Both the position numbers and the translations under genes were made by a program. This document shows positions 11,771-23,095 of a DNA stretch of 64,000 nucleotides, piece by piece. Source of the stretch: Isoetes taiwanensis (Eukaryota; Streptophyta; Lycopodiopsida; Isoetales; Isoetaceae); assembly GCA_021234155.1 (NCBI GenBank), contig JAJEKV010000160.1:480388-544387 (forward strand), written 5' to 3'. Each line of letters begins with the position of its first letter. Position 1 is the stretch's first letter. The notes beneath the pieces were generated by a model. It searched no databases and had not been told where the DNA came from. It was given only the letters and a program-made list of their open reading frames with translations.

Positions 11771-13380
11771 TGTGGCGTTCAGGAATATACCATAAAACAC
11801 GATATTCCTCGTTCGTCACCATACAAGTCTACCTAGGTAGCCTTGCGTTAGAAAGTGGCAAGGGGTGCACATCTGGGGTTAAATGTTTAACTTAGATAAC
11901 CTTAGGATAAGGCCCATTTCACATGGCCTTATCCTATTGGGCAACCGCCACTCCTCATCCTAGTGGTGCCACGTGGCATCCCAATGGGACCCACCTATAT
12001 GGCCCTAACCTCAACTCCTAGACCCTTTTTCCCGACCTAGCCGCCGAACTCTCATCACGTCCCAAAACCCCGTTTGAGCACCGCTTGTCATAGTCTAGCC
12101 TCGGGAGCCCCCCGGAAGGTGTGTGATGGTCGAGGGAGCAAGCCCCCACCCACGTCAAGGGGGAGCATGGCCGAGGGGATGGGGAGGAAGCGCTCGGACA
12201 CGGGTAGGTTGGTAGAGTTCATGTTAGTTCATCCGGAAGTTAGCACTCAGGATATGGGTTAGTAATTCGCGGTCTAGAGTAGAGCCACCCTAGATCCTTG
12301 TTGAACATCTTGAACCTAATCAAGGAACCCTAACTGTTAGTTAGATATGTATGATTAGGTTAAGATGTTCATATGATATTGATTATGATGTGACATGATG
12401 TGATATTGGTTGATCATGTTGCTCCTCTTGTATGGGGAAGGGGGGTAGAGACCTAGGGCCATATGTAGTATGCTCCTAGTGTAGATCCTTTAGTCCCTAT
12501 TAGTTATGGGCTCAGTGCATAGGAAACCCACCGCTATGGAAGTTATGATGTGACTTCCAGTACCCCTGCAACGGGCTAGAGGTAAGATGGAGGGTGGATC
12601 CTGCCGAGTGGGGCTTGGGGGATCCCATAAGGGCTAGCTTATGGTCGGTCACCGTGTGGGCTGAGCATGGGTCCGGAACACACTCCTGGGGCAATGGTGC
12701 TCAAGCTGCCTCTCAAGAGTTGCAAGTGTCGGCTTGGCCTTGTTTTGGGGGGTGGTCAAACGGCAATTAATCAAACGCCCGCGATTCTCTAGCCGCTTGA
12801 TGGAGCCTCTAGACCTCGGGAAGGGGAGATGCAACCCTTCCTACCTCGTCCCGGACCCGGGGAGATGCAACACGGAGTCCAGATGGGTGATGCCATGGGA
12901 TTGCGTGTCCGGGAAGGTTAGGAGAGTCATGCCACTGACTTGATCCTAGCCATGCGCAATATTATGCGGGGAGGGGGACGGGCAGTCCCCCAGCCATTTG
13001 TCTTATACCCCAGCCCATTGTTTGACAGCTGGTACGGTTTCTACTTGAGGCCCTATCTAGTGGGTCGACTACCTTAAGGGCCTAAGGGTAGGAGCTCTCA
13101 TGTTTTAAAATACGATTATGTTCTTAGCATCTATGGATATGCACGGATGAGCTACCGCCAGGTAGCATATTATTGTGTACTAGTTCCGGCGTGTTATGCC
13201 TCCTACCGTATTAGGAGCCCAGGGGAGGGGGCGCAAGACACCGCCGTGTCCCCTTCCCTACGGGAGGAGGTTCCAGTGCGGGATAGGCGCGGAGGCCTTT
13301 GTCGATTGTTGAGCGGGGCCAGGGGATTTCACCCAGAAGTGTACTGACCGTGTGGAAGATATTTAGCGTGGGGCGTCACA
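11771..13380 (-). mobile_element. Solo LTR, 1610 bp, with 5-bp target duplication ACCCT
   Basis: The block starts TGTGGCGTTC at 11771 and ends GGGGCGTCACA at 13380. ACCCT stands immediately before it (11766-11770) and immediately after (13381-13385). Short inverted TGT..ACA termini with a 5-bp target duplication and no internal region are the signature of a solo LTR left by LTR-LTR recombination. Removing it rejoins the host repeat (GGAAACCCTCTCCAAGTTAG). Orientation is minus relative to the related copies at 5945-7003 and 55560-56951. Frames inside it have no recognisable product. Confidence 0.88.
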
Positions 13381-13475
13381 ACCCTCTCCAAGTTAGCAAG
13401 ATTGGAAACCTCCCCAGGCTTTGGGTGAAAGATGGGGAGGTTTTCACATAGGAGGAAAGTTGGGGAGGTTTCCAT

Positions 13476-14644
13476 TGAAGTCCAACCCAATTCGGGCGTA
13501 TATAATTTGATCACCCAGGGTCTCAAGACCCAACAACGCAATATTGGTGTGTTATATATGTCATATCTCCAATTGGATGTTGCCAATATGATATCTTCTT
13601 TTGATTTTTGCCATTTTATTGGCACCCTTTTTTAACTCGAGCAACCAATAAGACAATCCACTTTTAACCCAATCCACGGGCTTGTCTTACCTTATTAAGT
13701 TAATCTCAAAAAGCGATGGTGCATTGGCTACATCCATCCACTATTGATGTGGCAGAGTGGATTGGCAAAACCATCTGTATGATTTCTTATACTTGTGCAT
13801 TCCCTTCTAAGATCCCATGTTTTTCTCTAGTGGATTGTGATGTAAACTAAGCAAGGCTTAGCAGGACTTAATATGAAATTCAATCCATTCTTTAATATTG
13901 ATTCTTGAACGACCCAACTGGCCTCTCTATAAGGATTCGTTACCTTGCTTTAATCAATAAGAGCTCATGATTATGGCAATAGGAAACACTTGAAGAAAGA
14001 AAGAAGCAATTTAGAATTAGGATGCAAGTTGAACATTGGCTGATAGGAAAGCTCTGATGCCTCTGGAAAGAAAAGTTTGCAAGGCTCTAATAATTCCCTA
14101 GAACCCTTCTTCCATAAATAATGGAAGAAGGAACCTTTTTGTAAAGGGCTTTATATATCGTCTAAAATAAGTGGAAGGGGTACTTCCTCTTTGAGGCATC
14201 ACGTTAGGATCTAACCTTTCTAGATCCTGAAAAGATTTCAGCTGCAGCGAATCAATCTATGTAGATATCTATCTTGTTGAGTGAGTATCTTTTCTAGTTC
14301 AAACACCTCCTTGTCACTTCTAATATTAAGAGGCTTTGCATATTAATTTTTTGCAAAGCCTCAAGTGAAATTTCACTACCCTTATAGGGCTTTAGTACTT
14401 CAACATTAAGAATTGGATGTACGTTAGTCACATTCCATACAAATGTAGACGATATGGATTCTCACCAATTTTACAATTTGAATTGGACCATAATACCTAG
14501 AAGCCAGCTTCATATGCCTATTACCTATTTTTCAAACATGTTTCTTAGGATGATGTATCCAAACTCATTGGCCTTTTGTGTATATTCTATTTCTTCTTCA
14601 AAGCCACCCACAAAGGACCTTAAGGGCTAAAACCTTTCCTCGTA
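13476..14644. other. No gene recognised
   Basis: Ordinary AT-rich intergenic-type sequence without motifs or repeats I can name. Confidence 0.4.
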
Positions 14645-15270
14645 ACCAGTGGTTTGATGATGAATGTAAAGAGTTTAGATGCTAGTTTTGACAGGTCATT
14701 GGCCCCATCTTACGCCCGCCTACGATCAGACAATGCGATCAGACAATGCCTGCGATCAGAAAGCCAAGTACATTGCAGAACATCATTGAGAAATGTTCTA
14801 TCTCCTAGACTATCATTCCAAGACAGTCTAACAAAGGATACTAAAGAAGCCTCTGTAGCCTATGAGGAACATCACTTTAGGGCAATGGGTACAATACTTG
14901 TAGCAGCTTTATGATCTTCTTGGGGCTCGAGAAGCAATACCCCCACCACAAATGGGCTCGAAACTAGTCATTACAGAGACATAAATTAATCCAGGCTAAC
15001 CCAGGCTTATAGCGTCTCGTCAATGGCAAGACGGCAGAGTTGGTGTCATGCGGTTAGAGCTGCTCAACTGGGCTGGGCCGCCAATAGTGCCCATCCTAAT
15101 GGCATTGTTCAATAGGGCATTATAATAAGGCTTTTCCCTACAATAGTCGTTTCCATCTATAAGGCAGGTGACCCTTATTGCCCAACCAATTACAAACAAT
15201 CATGGTCAGTTCTTTCTTTACAAGATTGTTGAATCCAATCCTAGCTCAGTTCTATCTATATCCGCATAAG
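14645..15270 (+). pseudogene. LINE reverse-transcriptase fragment
   Basis: The plus strand matches, in order, the RT-upstream region of the LINE copies at 31.6-32.5 and 35.6-36.2 kb. It has a TGGTTTGATGATGAATGTAA start (WFDDEC), then KEASVAYEEHHFRAMGTIL near 14850, then the degenerate GKTAELVS..LLNWAGPPIVPILMAL block near 15030-15100. IYKAGDPYCPTNYKTI follows near 15160, which corresponds to the RT motif usually written as GGDPxxPxNYRPI. Multiple stops and frameshifts are present. The copy is cut off near 15250, before the catalytic box. It is the only copy of this LINE family read on the plus strand with its RT. Confidence 0.75.
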
Positions 15271-15649
15271 GTATCGAAGAAGAAGAAACATACGGAACAA
15301 AGGTGAGTCAAAAAAAGGCAAGCTCATATCAAGCAAGTACCACTATAGATGTGGATTACGAGGATTTGAGGGATATCAATAAGGTAACTTATTAACTTTG
15401 TTAACAGTTGCCGCAGTCTGCGGCAAAGATTTGACATTCCCATCAATGTTGCAAAGAAAAATCTTGATGTTGTTGGTGGCGCCCGATTTGACTTCGATAA
15501 TGACTCAGGGTGTTTCTATAATTCAAATAACAGTTGTCTCCAAGCCATTGTACCAAAATCTCACAACCCTAATATACGTAATATGTTATGGCCACTCATA
15601 TAACCATTGGAAGTTTGTGCCCCTTAGTATTTCAACGGTTCTATAGCAT

Positions 15650-16270
15650 GCGCTAAGTCGTAGTCTCATATTTGAGTTCTGCTTCATAAAATGAATTATA
15701 CAGAAGAACTTACATGAACTTTCATCAACCTACAAAATTCCCATATATCTTCTTCACGCTTGTTATCAATAGATTATTTAGCATTTTTGCAAAGGAAATA
15801 ACATAACGGATACCAGCTTCAATCGGTTCCCTTCTATTGTGAATGCAAGCATGATCGGTCTCAGAGTGAAATGCATCTATCTCAAATTTTTGGCATTGTC
15901 CAAAGCATGCAATAGTTTTAAATTGAATAATCTACTACTAAATATATAAATTGACTTGCAGTTTCATCTCGATAAGTAAAGCATGATATATTCCAAGGAC
16001 AAATCCCCTTGAAAATGATCAAATCCAATACCGTCCCTTCATTAATCTCACCATGATCGCTCCTTCTAAGAAATTGATCCGTTGGTTTCATTACTTCCAA
16101 ATTGTCAGGCGAACCATCCATATATATTTGATTTGCTTGCAATCGCCTTTCTAACAGGTTAAAGTCTCCAACAAGTAAAATATCTGAATTATTTTTCTAT
16201 CTTGATACAAAAGAACCAAGTCCAAAATTGTCATCGCATTGTTGTTCTTGATCTACGGAAGAGATGTAAT
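15650..16270 (-). pseudogene. Endonuclease-like fragment of a second LINE type
   Basis: On the minus strand a frame near 16190 reads DILLVGDFNLLERRLQANQ, containing the GDFN signature of the apurinic-type endonuclease of non-LTR retrotransposons. It is followed by GTVLDLIIFKGICPWNISCF near 16020 and DETASQFIYLVVDYSI near 15930, which resemble the closing strands of that fold. Downstream frames are broken. The wording differs clearly from the LINE at 33.7-41 kb, so this is another family. Identification rests on the GDFN block and the spacing. Confidence 0.55.
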
Positions 16271-16497
16271 AAACTACTACTATCAACTCTTTATCACCGC
16301 TAGAATGGAAAAAAACATTATATAAATTGCTACTGTAATTCTTATCTTCTACATCCTTATATTCTAAACAACAAACTTAAACAACACAATATAGAAATAG
16401 GGTCGCTATTTTTATGTGGCGTATTTTTCGTCACCGTAAGGTCGGGATCCCTCCATCACGGAATGGAAGTTGGGTCTTCCATTACACTCCGTCCCGT

Positions 16498-16894
16498 TTA
16501 GTTTAGCGATCGGCCCCTTAGAATGTGCTTGTGGGGCATTCGAGACTGTATAAATGGGTAGAAGCGACTACTCATAAGATGCGGGCCGCCTTGGTTGGTT
16601 AAGGGCATATCGGTTAGAACGCATAGTTGGTATCGAAAGTTGGTCTCAAGTTCGAGGTCCATGGGTGCCTCTCTGCATGGGTAATTTGCAAAGACTTGGT
16701 AATCATCGTGACATGGTATAGCCTTGGATGCTCGAGGACGAGCATAGTTCTAGTGGGAGAGACTGTAACGGGCCCATGGTAGACCGCTCGAGTATTTGAT
16801 CCTTGAATGTGCCTGTGGGGCGTTCCCGAGACACCGGGCATAAACGTTTAGACGGTTTTGCCCAGTTGGTTAAGGGCATGTCGACTTCGATTCA
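16498..16894 (+). mobile_element. TRIM-like mini LTR retrotransposon
   Basis: Two short LTR-like segments (about 16498-16623 and 16764-16894) share GATC..GAATGTGC.TGTGGGGC.TTC.CGAGAC and GTTGGTTAAGGGCAT. The 140-bp interior begins with TGGTATCGAAAG at 16628, like the initiator-tRNA-Met primer site TGGTATCAGAGC. It ends with GAGGACGAGCATAGTTCTAG and the purine tract AGTGGGAGAGAC (16752-16763), just before TGTAACGGG, the start of the 3' LTR. The arrangement LTR, PBS, polypurine tract, LTR with no genes is that of a TRIM or a large deletion derivative of a Ty3/gypsy element. The left LTR seems truncated. Confidence 0.6.
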
Positions 16895-16906
16895 TGTAAC
16901 TACCTG

Positions 16907-16966
16907 CAAAACCAAGAAGAATCTTAAATGACAAAAATGCAAAACCAAGAAGAATCTTAAATGACA
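16907..16966. repeat. Tandem duplication, two units of about 30 bp
   Basis: TGCAAAACCAAGAAGAATCT followed by TAAATGACAAA occurs twice in a row, essentially perfectly. Confidence 0.9.
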
Positions 16967-17499
16967 AACATAATCCTTGCAAAATCACTTGAAACAAGAA
17001 AAAACCTGTAGCATTTTATCCTTCTGCTCCAACTCCGGTCATGCAAGAATCTAAGCACCAAAAGTCAAGAAACAAAACTTCAACGGCTACAAAAACCTCC
17101 ACCAGAGAAAATCAAGGCACAAATGCCTTCTTCTGCAGACCCAATGCTTGTAGGAGGTCGAGACAGCCGCCCTATGCGCCTTGACGGAGCCATGCAATAA
17201 GGAAAAAGGGGAAAAAAATGGCTCTCCTATTTCTGTATTGTAAGGGAAAGGACAACGGTCTCCCGTTCCGGTGTAGCCGGTGACCCACCCACGGCTGCGT
17301 CATGGGACCCCAGGCTACAGAAAGGGCCCCCTTGTTCCTTTCCCCTATACATGATTTATCGATTTGAAGCCGCCATCATCGCAATTTACTTGCCAAACAT
17401 TTTACCATCTCTTTCCCCTCGAGAATGCCATTCAATCTAATCCAGGAGGCTCTTGCCTCGTTTATCTTTTTCTTCTTCCAAAATTGTCTGCACCTCTTC

Positions 17500-18330
17500 C
17501 TTTAAATTTCTAGTTCTTCAAATCGTGCTATTAATGCCTCTACAATGCTTGAAGCTGAGCAACTCGATCCAATAACTGTGTTACCTCCAGTTAATATCAA
17601 TGCATACTCGGCCATGATCATCAATGGTTCTCCCACTGATTTCTTCCCCATCCAAAGCGGTGTGAGACAGGGCTGCCCCTTAGCGCCATATATGTTTCTA
17701 AATGTTGCAGAAGTTTTAGGCAGACTTATATCTTGTCTACAAGCTTCATATCTAATTGTTGGCCTCAAAATGCCTAATTCTCATAGCCAACTAGATTGAT
17801 ACTTTCATTATGCTAAGGCCTGAAAGTAATATCCTGGATGACTTCTTTGAATGTATCAATCTTTTTGGCCTCGCCTCAGGGGTTCGCTTGAACTTGAAGA
17901 AAAGCTCCATTCTTTGGGATAATCCTGATCTCTCAATCAACACTAGAGGTATCAAAATCATTTAACAAAATCTTCTTGGCCTACTTAACTCAATTAACAA
18001 TGTCACCTAAAGCATCATGGGATAGTACCATTAACAGAATTAAGAGAAAGTTAGTGGTATTCGCAAAATCCTAACTAGAGCTGAGAGAATTGTCGTTGCA
18101 AACTCAATTATGGCTAGCGTACATATTTATCACTCATCTGTGTTAATTGCTCACAAACAAGTTATATAAGCTTATTGAAAGATGTGCGAAAGATTGTGTC
18201 TGCTCTAGTTTCCATTATCTGATGGGCCAAGCTTGCTCATGATAAAGGCCACGGAAAGAATGGATTGTAAGTCTTTATTATTTCAAGCTCTAAATGGTTT
18301 ACAATCTTCAGCCTTGTACTTTATTAGATA
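17500..18330 (+). pseudogene. Plant L1-type LINE ORF2 fragment (RT fingers to thumb)
   Basis: The plus strand reads INGSPTDFFPIQSGVRQG followed by CPLAPYMFLNVAEVLGRLI at 17620-17735, the classic GxRQGCPLSPYLF block of plant L1 RTs. After a frame change near 17800 comes DDTFIMLRPESNILDDFF and then LFGLASGVRLNLKKSSILW near 17860-17920, the region around and after the catalytic aspartates. Near 18020-18110 a thumb-like WDSTINRIKRKLS followed by AERIVVANSIMASV is readable. Stops and frameshifts break every part, and there is no complete YADD. This is unrelated to the LINE at 33.7-41 kb and opposite in direction to the L1 ORF1 remnant at 19.5-22 kb. Confidence 0.75.
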
Positions 18331-18726
18331 TTGGCTCCAAATCTGATGTTGTTGAAGGTATATGAAATAGAAGATGTATGTAAGTAGGTCCAAATCTGTG
18401 GGATTAGATTGTATAGTCAACATTGAGATGGAGGTTATCTCTTAATCGCGACTTGAATAAGAAAGGAAAAGAAGTTTTTTAACGTCCACGGAACTTAATC
18501 GGGTTATGGAACTAGAACAAAAAGAGGGCATGGGATATACCCCTAATGAAACGTGGGCAAAAAGCCAACAAAGCAAAAAGCTACCATGGAGTCTAAGATC
18601 AGTATTTTACAATGCATATGACAAAAAAGAAAAGAAAACCAAAATCGAACCAAATATGAAGAGGGAAAGCAGCTAACAATATCTCAACCATGGGTTTTGA
18701 GGCCACTAACTGGGGATAATTTCTAC

Positions 18727-19073
18727 ACTTCCCCGATAATGGCCATTTCTTGTGGAGCCTGCCTTTTGGACCACGGACACAACTCCAACTCCGCGCCGGG
18801 TTGGGTCAACTGGTGGAGATAGATCCTCTTATACAGAGAAATTGATGCCCTTGAGGTGACTCCCATGCTGTAGAACATGCAACCTACCCTGTGATGCTGC
18901 AAACTGCACGAGAAGATGATGCGGTCGTTCTAGCCTTTGAGCACCCACTCTTCATGTTGTAAAACTTCGGGGCTCGGGATATGCATCGTGTCCATGAAAA
19001 ACCGTGCCACTACCTCTATGTCCGAACATGAGTAGGCTTCGGAATCTTGATCGGACATAAATTCAAGTGCCCG
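18727..19073 (-). pseudogene. Unrecognised protein fragment with one internal stop
   Basis: Reading leftward from about 19073, a single frame runs for about 115 codons with only one internal stop (TAG near 18929). Before it are ALEFMSDQDSEAYSCSDIE (near 19040) and FFMDTMHIPSPEVLQ; after it NDRIIFSCSLQHHRVGCMFY and LTQPGAELELCPWSKRQ. Composition is that of a normal globular protein (mixed charge, several W and C) and unlike the AT-rich shadows nearby. I do not recognise the family. It could be a captured host-gene piece or part of a transposon protein. No introns or neighbouring exons were found. Confidence 0.4.
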
Positions 19074-19499
19074 GGCTTGTTGGTGATCCGAAAGTTAGTG
19101 CAGAAGTGTTGAAGGTAAAGGAACAATTTTATGCTTCTAATATGGGAAAATTTTGCAAATCAAACTTCAGTTAATTTGTTTGACTGTTCAATCTCGGCTT
19201 CCTAACAAATCACTAGACGCATTAGCAAATATTATAGTGTTATTGCACAATAAAATAGAAATAAAATTGCATATCACATTAATCCATCAGTATTAACTTA
19301 AATCCAAGAGAATGGGTCTTAAAGTGAGTTGGAGAATGGGAGTGCACGTAAGAGCCTAAGTGCAAAGGGCATGTGAAGAGTGGAGATGAGGGGTGGAAGG
19401 ATGAAAAGCCCAAGTGGGAAGTGAATGGTCATTTTCTCTATTGACTTAAGGGGTGTCAATGTTAAATTGTTTAATTTTAGTTGTTGTGAAAGTGGAGGT

Positions 19500-22240
19500 T
19501 TTTCAAAGGCGTTGATGGAAATTATTACTTTTAGTATTGGCAGTAGGTGTGTTGCTCAGATTGGTGAGGTCTACTAAAGATAAATCAGTTCTTTTGGCCT
19601 TGGCCTTTTTATTAGAAAGCACAGATATAGCATATTTGTTTATGTCAGAAGAAAGAGAGTTGTCAAACAAGAAATCATTTTTTCCCAATTTTCCTTATCC
19701 AAATTTCACAATCACTATCATCCGAGAGACCCCTCCCCCCCCCCCCAAAAAAAAAAAAAACTCAAAACATTTTGTTTGTACATAGAGGAGAAGTAGAAGG
19801 GACATTTCAGTTTATACTATTATCCGTAAGAGAAATAGAATTAGCTTGAAATTGCCTTGAGAAAGTAGAATCATGACCTGTCAAGTTTGTGTCGGCTCTA
19901 ATATGCTCCATAAACACATTATCCCAATCAACAGCCACTTCATGAACCATATTTGCCTCCAATTCTCTTTCAGAAGCATCCAAGACTGTTTCGTCATCTA
20001 TCAAACTTACTGAACACGGAATATATTGCTATGAATCGAACTTCAACCCTTCCTGTAATGAAGCTAATTGCTCTGCAATCTCTGTAGAAATAATGCAAGG
20101 TGAAGGATTGTTTATTTTAATTATTGGAGAGAGATCAATGAGATTGGCCTGTATGTCAGCAGATTTATCAGGAGGAGGATAGTTTGGCACAGGTAATTGC
20201 TTGGGTGTAGGAAGGTAGTCTACATCAAGATCAGAGTTAAGGTCAGCTAATACATGAAATTGGTTAGAGTTACCAATTATTTGACCCTCTTCCATCTGTT
20301 CTTCGTGTTGCACAGGATCGATAATAGCAGCTTGTTTTGCAGTATGACCACAGTTTGCAGATTATGCATTAGGCTCTTTGCCAATTCCACCATGAACTAC
20401 TTCATTCAAGGTAACAACATTTGGTGGTGGAGCAGGGACAACTTCCACAATAGTATTTAATGAATTTATCTCACAATCCTGCACATAGCCATCAACATTG
20501 ATATAGGAAGCTTGCTTCACCGTTTTCTTTGAATAATGTTTGCTTTTCTTGCCTAATGAATCACTCTTACCCTTGTATTGGTTTGAAAAGTTAGTACTGA
20601 ATCAGGATTGCTGGTTAAACCTTTAGCATCCAATATGATTTTGCTGAGAGCATCATGAAGATCTTTGGCCTTATATTTCTTAGCAGCCAATTTGCCATTG
20701 TCTTTCAAGTTATTTGAGCTGCTTTCATTTCCTGTTTTGAACTCTTACATCCTTTTGTGCATGTGCTTCTCTCATCATTTTCTTCCTTTGTATTCTTTTA
20801 TAATTGCCAATGACCTTAGTCCAGACAAAGTTATTATTCTTATAGATATAATACATGATCTAGTCGATCCTACATTATCCTTGTTAACCTTGTTAAACAC
20901 TTGGTCAATGACTGTACCATTTGAATTCTGATTCAAATGATAATGGTTTAACTTTTAACCAACCTTCTTGACTTGTTGATTGACCTGTTGTTTGACTTGA
21001 AAATCCTTTTTACCTTTGTCAAAGTCCTTCTCTTTACTATTATCATCACTATTGTCATCATTTTGATGACCAAGTTGTGGCCACCTGAGGAGAATTAGCC
21101 AGTTTTCTTTACAATTTTCATACCAAGAGGTGTGGCCTTACAAGTTTGGCAATGAGGTGGCAATCGACCATCTTAATGATAGATAAGACCCCCGACCAAA
21201 GACATCATCAACGGAAATTGCAGATTTAATATCTTTTGAGAGGTAGAAATTTGAATGAATGAGCGTGGAGGTCTCAGATGGAGAGTATTCCTTTTGAAAT
21301 ATAGGAGCCAATAGAATCAAAAAAGACGTTTAAGACAATCCTCATTCCATGTCGAAAATGGGATTTAGACCTTTGAGAGTTGTAGAAGCAACAGAAAGAT
21401 TATCCAGGTTAGCAATTTCAAATTTTGGGTCCCATTTGAGGAAGGAAAGCTGAAAGGATTCAAAAGTTAAGGGACCATGATTGAGGAAAAAATTAGCAGT
21501 TCTTTTGTTTCCACATTCAATCATAATGTAAGGGGATTGGAGCCAGTATATAGCATTAATCGTCTTTGTGGAGATTCAAGCAAAAGGACCAAAGTTTATT
21601 CAATTAAATCCCACATTTATTTACTTTCACAATTACAACAGAATCCTGGAAAGCATTTAATTTGGCATGCACTAAAGGGATATTCAAAGAAATACCATTG
21701 AAAAGTTCGCGGCTTTTTTGCTCCAAAGAGGGATTTGAATGGCCGGAGATTTCCAAGAGTCTTGTTCGAAGAATAGTCGGAATGCTTTTCTTGAGACGGC
21801 CTGACTTCTTCATATGGCAGTGGGACACTTGTGACAGGATCCAATGCAGGCAATTGACCACGATAATCCGGGTCCTTTGAGTAATTATCCCAACATGGAA
21901 CTTTGTAGGACAGGGGATCCATCAGAGGTTGCCCACTCAATGAGTTAGCAAAATTACCAAAAAAATGAAATCTTTAGGATTTTCATGGTAAGATCTTAAT
22001 TGTTGAAGAAGTTTAAGACGATCTGAGGGCGCAAGATCGTGAAGAAAGAATAGAAAATTAGGCCTCTCTTTTAAAATCCATGACAAAAGAACTAGGTGAA
22101 AACTACAAAGGCAGGAGGAAAATGGGCAGGGCATAGGAGAGAACATCAAAAGGCAAAGGCAAGACAAAAACGGAGAGAAAACAGGGGTTCTATCTATAAT
22201 CAAGAGAATAGAATGCCAACTCCGAAAACCAAGTTGCAAG
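19500..22240 (-). pseudogene. Plant L1 LINE ORF1 (gag-like, DUF4283-type) remnant
   Basis: The minus strand from about 22000 to 19500 holds a long broken frame series. LSGQPLMDPLSYKVPCWDNY comes near 21920 and ANFFLNHGPLTFESFQLSF with KWDPKF near 21450, the core of the plant L1 ORF1 domain. DGRLPPHCQTCKATPLG near 21160-21120 corresponds to its single CCHC-like zinc region. A long acidic tail follows (LADLNSDLDVDYLPTPKQL near 20230; ANMVHEVAVDWDNVFMEHI near 19930). Upstream, LAPSDRLKLLQQLRSYHENP near 22020 belongs to the same reading direction. Stops separate the blocks. ORF2 does not follow to the left. The domain name is from remembered family architecture. Confidence 0.6.
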
Positions 22241-22836
22241 AATCCAAGACACAGTTACCATGAAACCCATTTCCCGGATTACAAAGAGAATTCATTGCTT
22301 CGAACAGACTTTGACTAAAGCCTTCACATCCGTCCAATCACAATACACACTGAATATACCGGAAGCCGCAATTCTCTTGTTTTCGACAAATTCTTGAAGC
22401 TAAGAATCAATAATTTCAGTCTCAAATTCCACTGTACTCGGCACAAAGGAGTATTCTAGTGTAAATAACTCTTCAGGAAAAAACTACTGCCACAGGTCCA
22501 AAGGTGATCCTTGCAAAAAACCACAAGTTAGCCTCAAATTATGTTTGATAATTGTAAAGATCCTGGTATCCATCTGATGCTCTTGATGTCAGGAATCATG
22601 AGGAAGCAAGCCCCTATAAGGCTAGCAGAATTGATCCACAATTTTGCTTCCAGACCACCAGGAATTCACCAGATTTCACCAAGAATTTAGTTTGAAATGA
22701 ATAGGACAATTAAATCAAGAAAAAAGGCGCTCATTGCTGACATGTCCATATTTCTGTTTTACCTTTCCCTATTTTTCAAGGTTATGAAGCCATCTGAGTA
22801 TACTTAAAATGCAATTTTACAGCCGATGTAAACTGA
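22241..22836. other. No gene recognised
   Basis: No motif or repeat that I can assign. The stretch separates the LINE ORF1 remnant from the PPR fragment. Confidence 0.35.
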
Positions 22837-23095
22837 GACATGCATATTCATAAACAAATTGTTAAAGTGGGATTCAACTGGATATTCTTATTGAAAGTAC
22901 TCTTATTGATACAAATGCAAAATGTGGAGAGTTGGAGGAAGCTGAGTATGTCTTTAGTATACTGGCTGCCATCCGAAAGAAATTTATCAATAAAGCAATC
23001 GTTTGCATGGCAAGGATGCTCTTACTATTTTCCAAAATCATGAAGGAGAAGCTATTGAGCAATGGCATGACATGAGTCTAAGAGACTTACTCCAT
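22837..23095 (+). pseudogene. Pentatricopeptide-repeat (PPR) protein fragment, PLS type
   Basis: Three frames together give one and a half PPR units. DMHIHKQIVKVGF starts at 22837, then LDILIESTLIDTNAKCGELE and EAEYVFSILAAIRKK follow at 22878-22988, then KDALTIFQNHEGEAIEQWH to about 23085. The pattern 'HxQIVKxGFxxDxxIxSTLIDMYAKCGxLEEAxxVF' is typical of organelle RNA-editing PPR proteins, which bind single-stranded RNA in plastids and mitochondria. Here the M-Y of MYAKCG reads T-N. Two frameshifts (near 22876 and 22990) and an abrupt end make it a pseudogene fragment. There is no sign of an E or DYW domain downstream. Confidence 0.7.

Larger units (their letters stand above)
10614..13475. mobile_element. 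TIR element with subterminal AACCTCCCC motifs, interrupted by a solo LTR
   Basis: The left end reads TTCAATGGAAACCTCCCCAA near 10616 and the right end is its inverted form, GGTTTCCATTGAA, near 13465-13477. The similarity of the two ends continues for about 30 bp. The word AAACCTCCCC or its complement appears at least nine times near the two ends and at the interruption (about 10623, 10652, 10694, 10716, 11716, 11741, 13405, 13434, 13462). Terminal inverted repeats plus subterminal motif clusters are typical of class II DNA transposons such as hAT, CACTA or MULE, but I found no transposase and no convincing target duplication. Without the nested LTR (11771-13380) the element would be about 1.25 kb. 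Confidence 0.6.
16386..17350 (+). mobile_element. Hairpin-tailed repeat, copy 2 (Helentron/Helitron2-like)
   Basis: The 5' sub-terminal repeat ACAATATAGAAATAGGG is at 16386-16402. Its inverted partner is at 17225-17241 with two mismatches. A self-complementary tail follows at once: GGGAAAGGACAA at 17244-17255 pairs with TTGTTCCTTTCCC at 17332-17344. A second short hairpin (GGAATGGAAG against CTTCCATT) lies near 16461-16482. The same plan occurs at 30125-31143 and 48951-49632. A TRIM-like element (16498-16894) is nested in this copy. No helicase or Rep coding sequence is present. Confidence 0.55.

Noticed and set aside
16621-16660. Possible tRNA gene (TTGGTATCGAAAG..GTTCGAGGTCC)
   Set aside because: No cloverleaf can be drawn. 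The words are better explained as the primer site and interior of the TRIM-like element.
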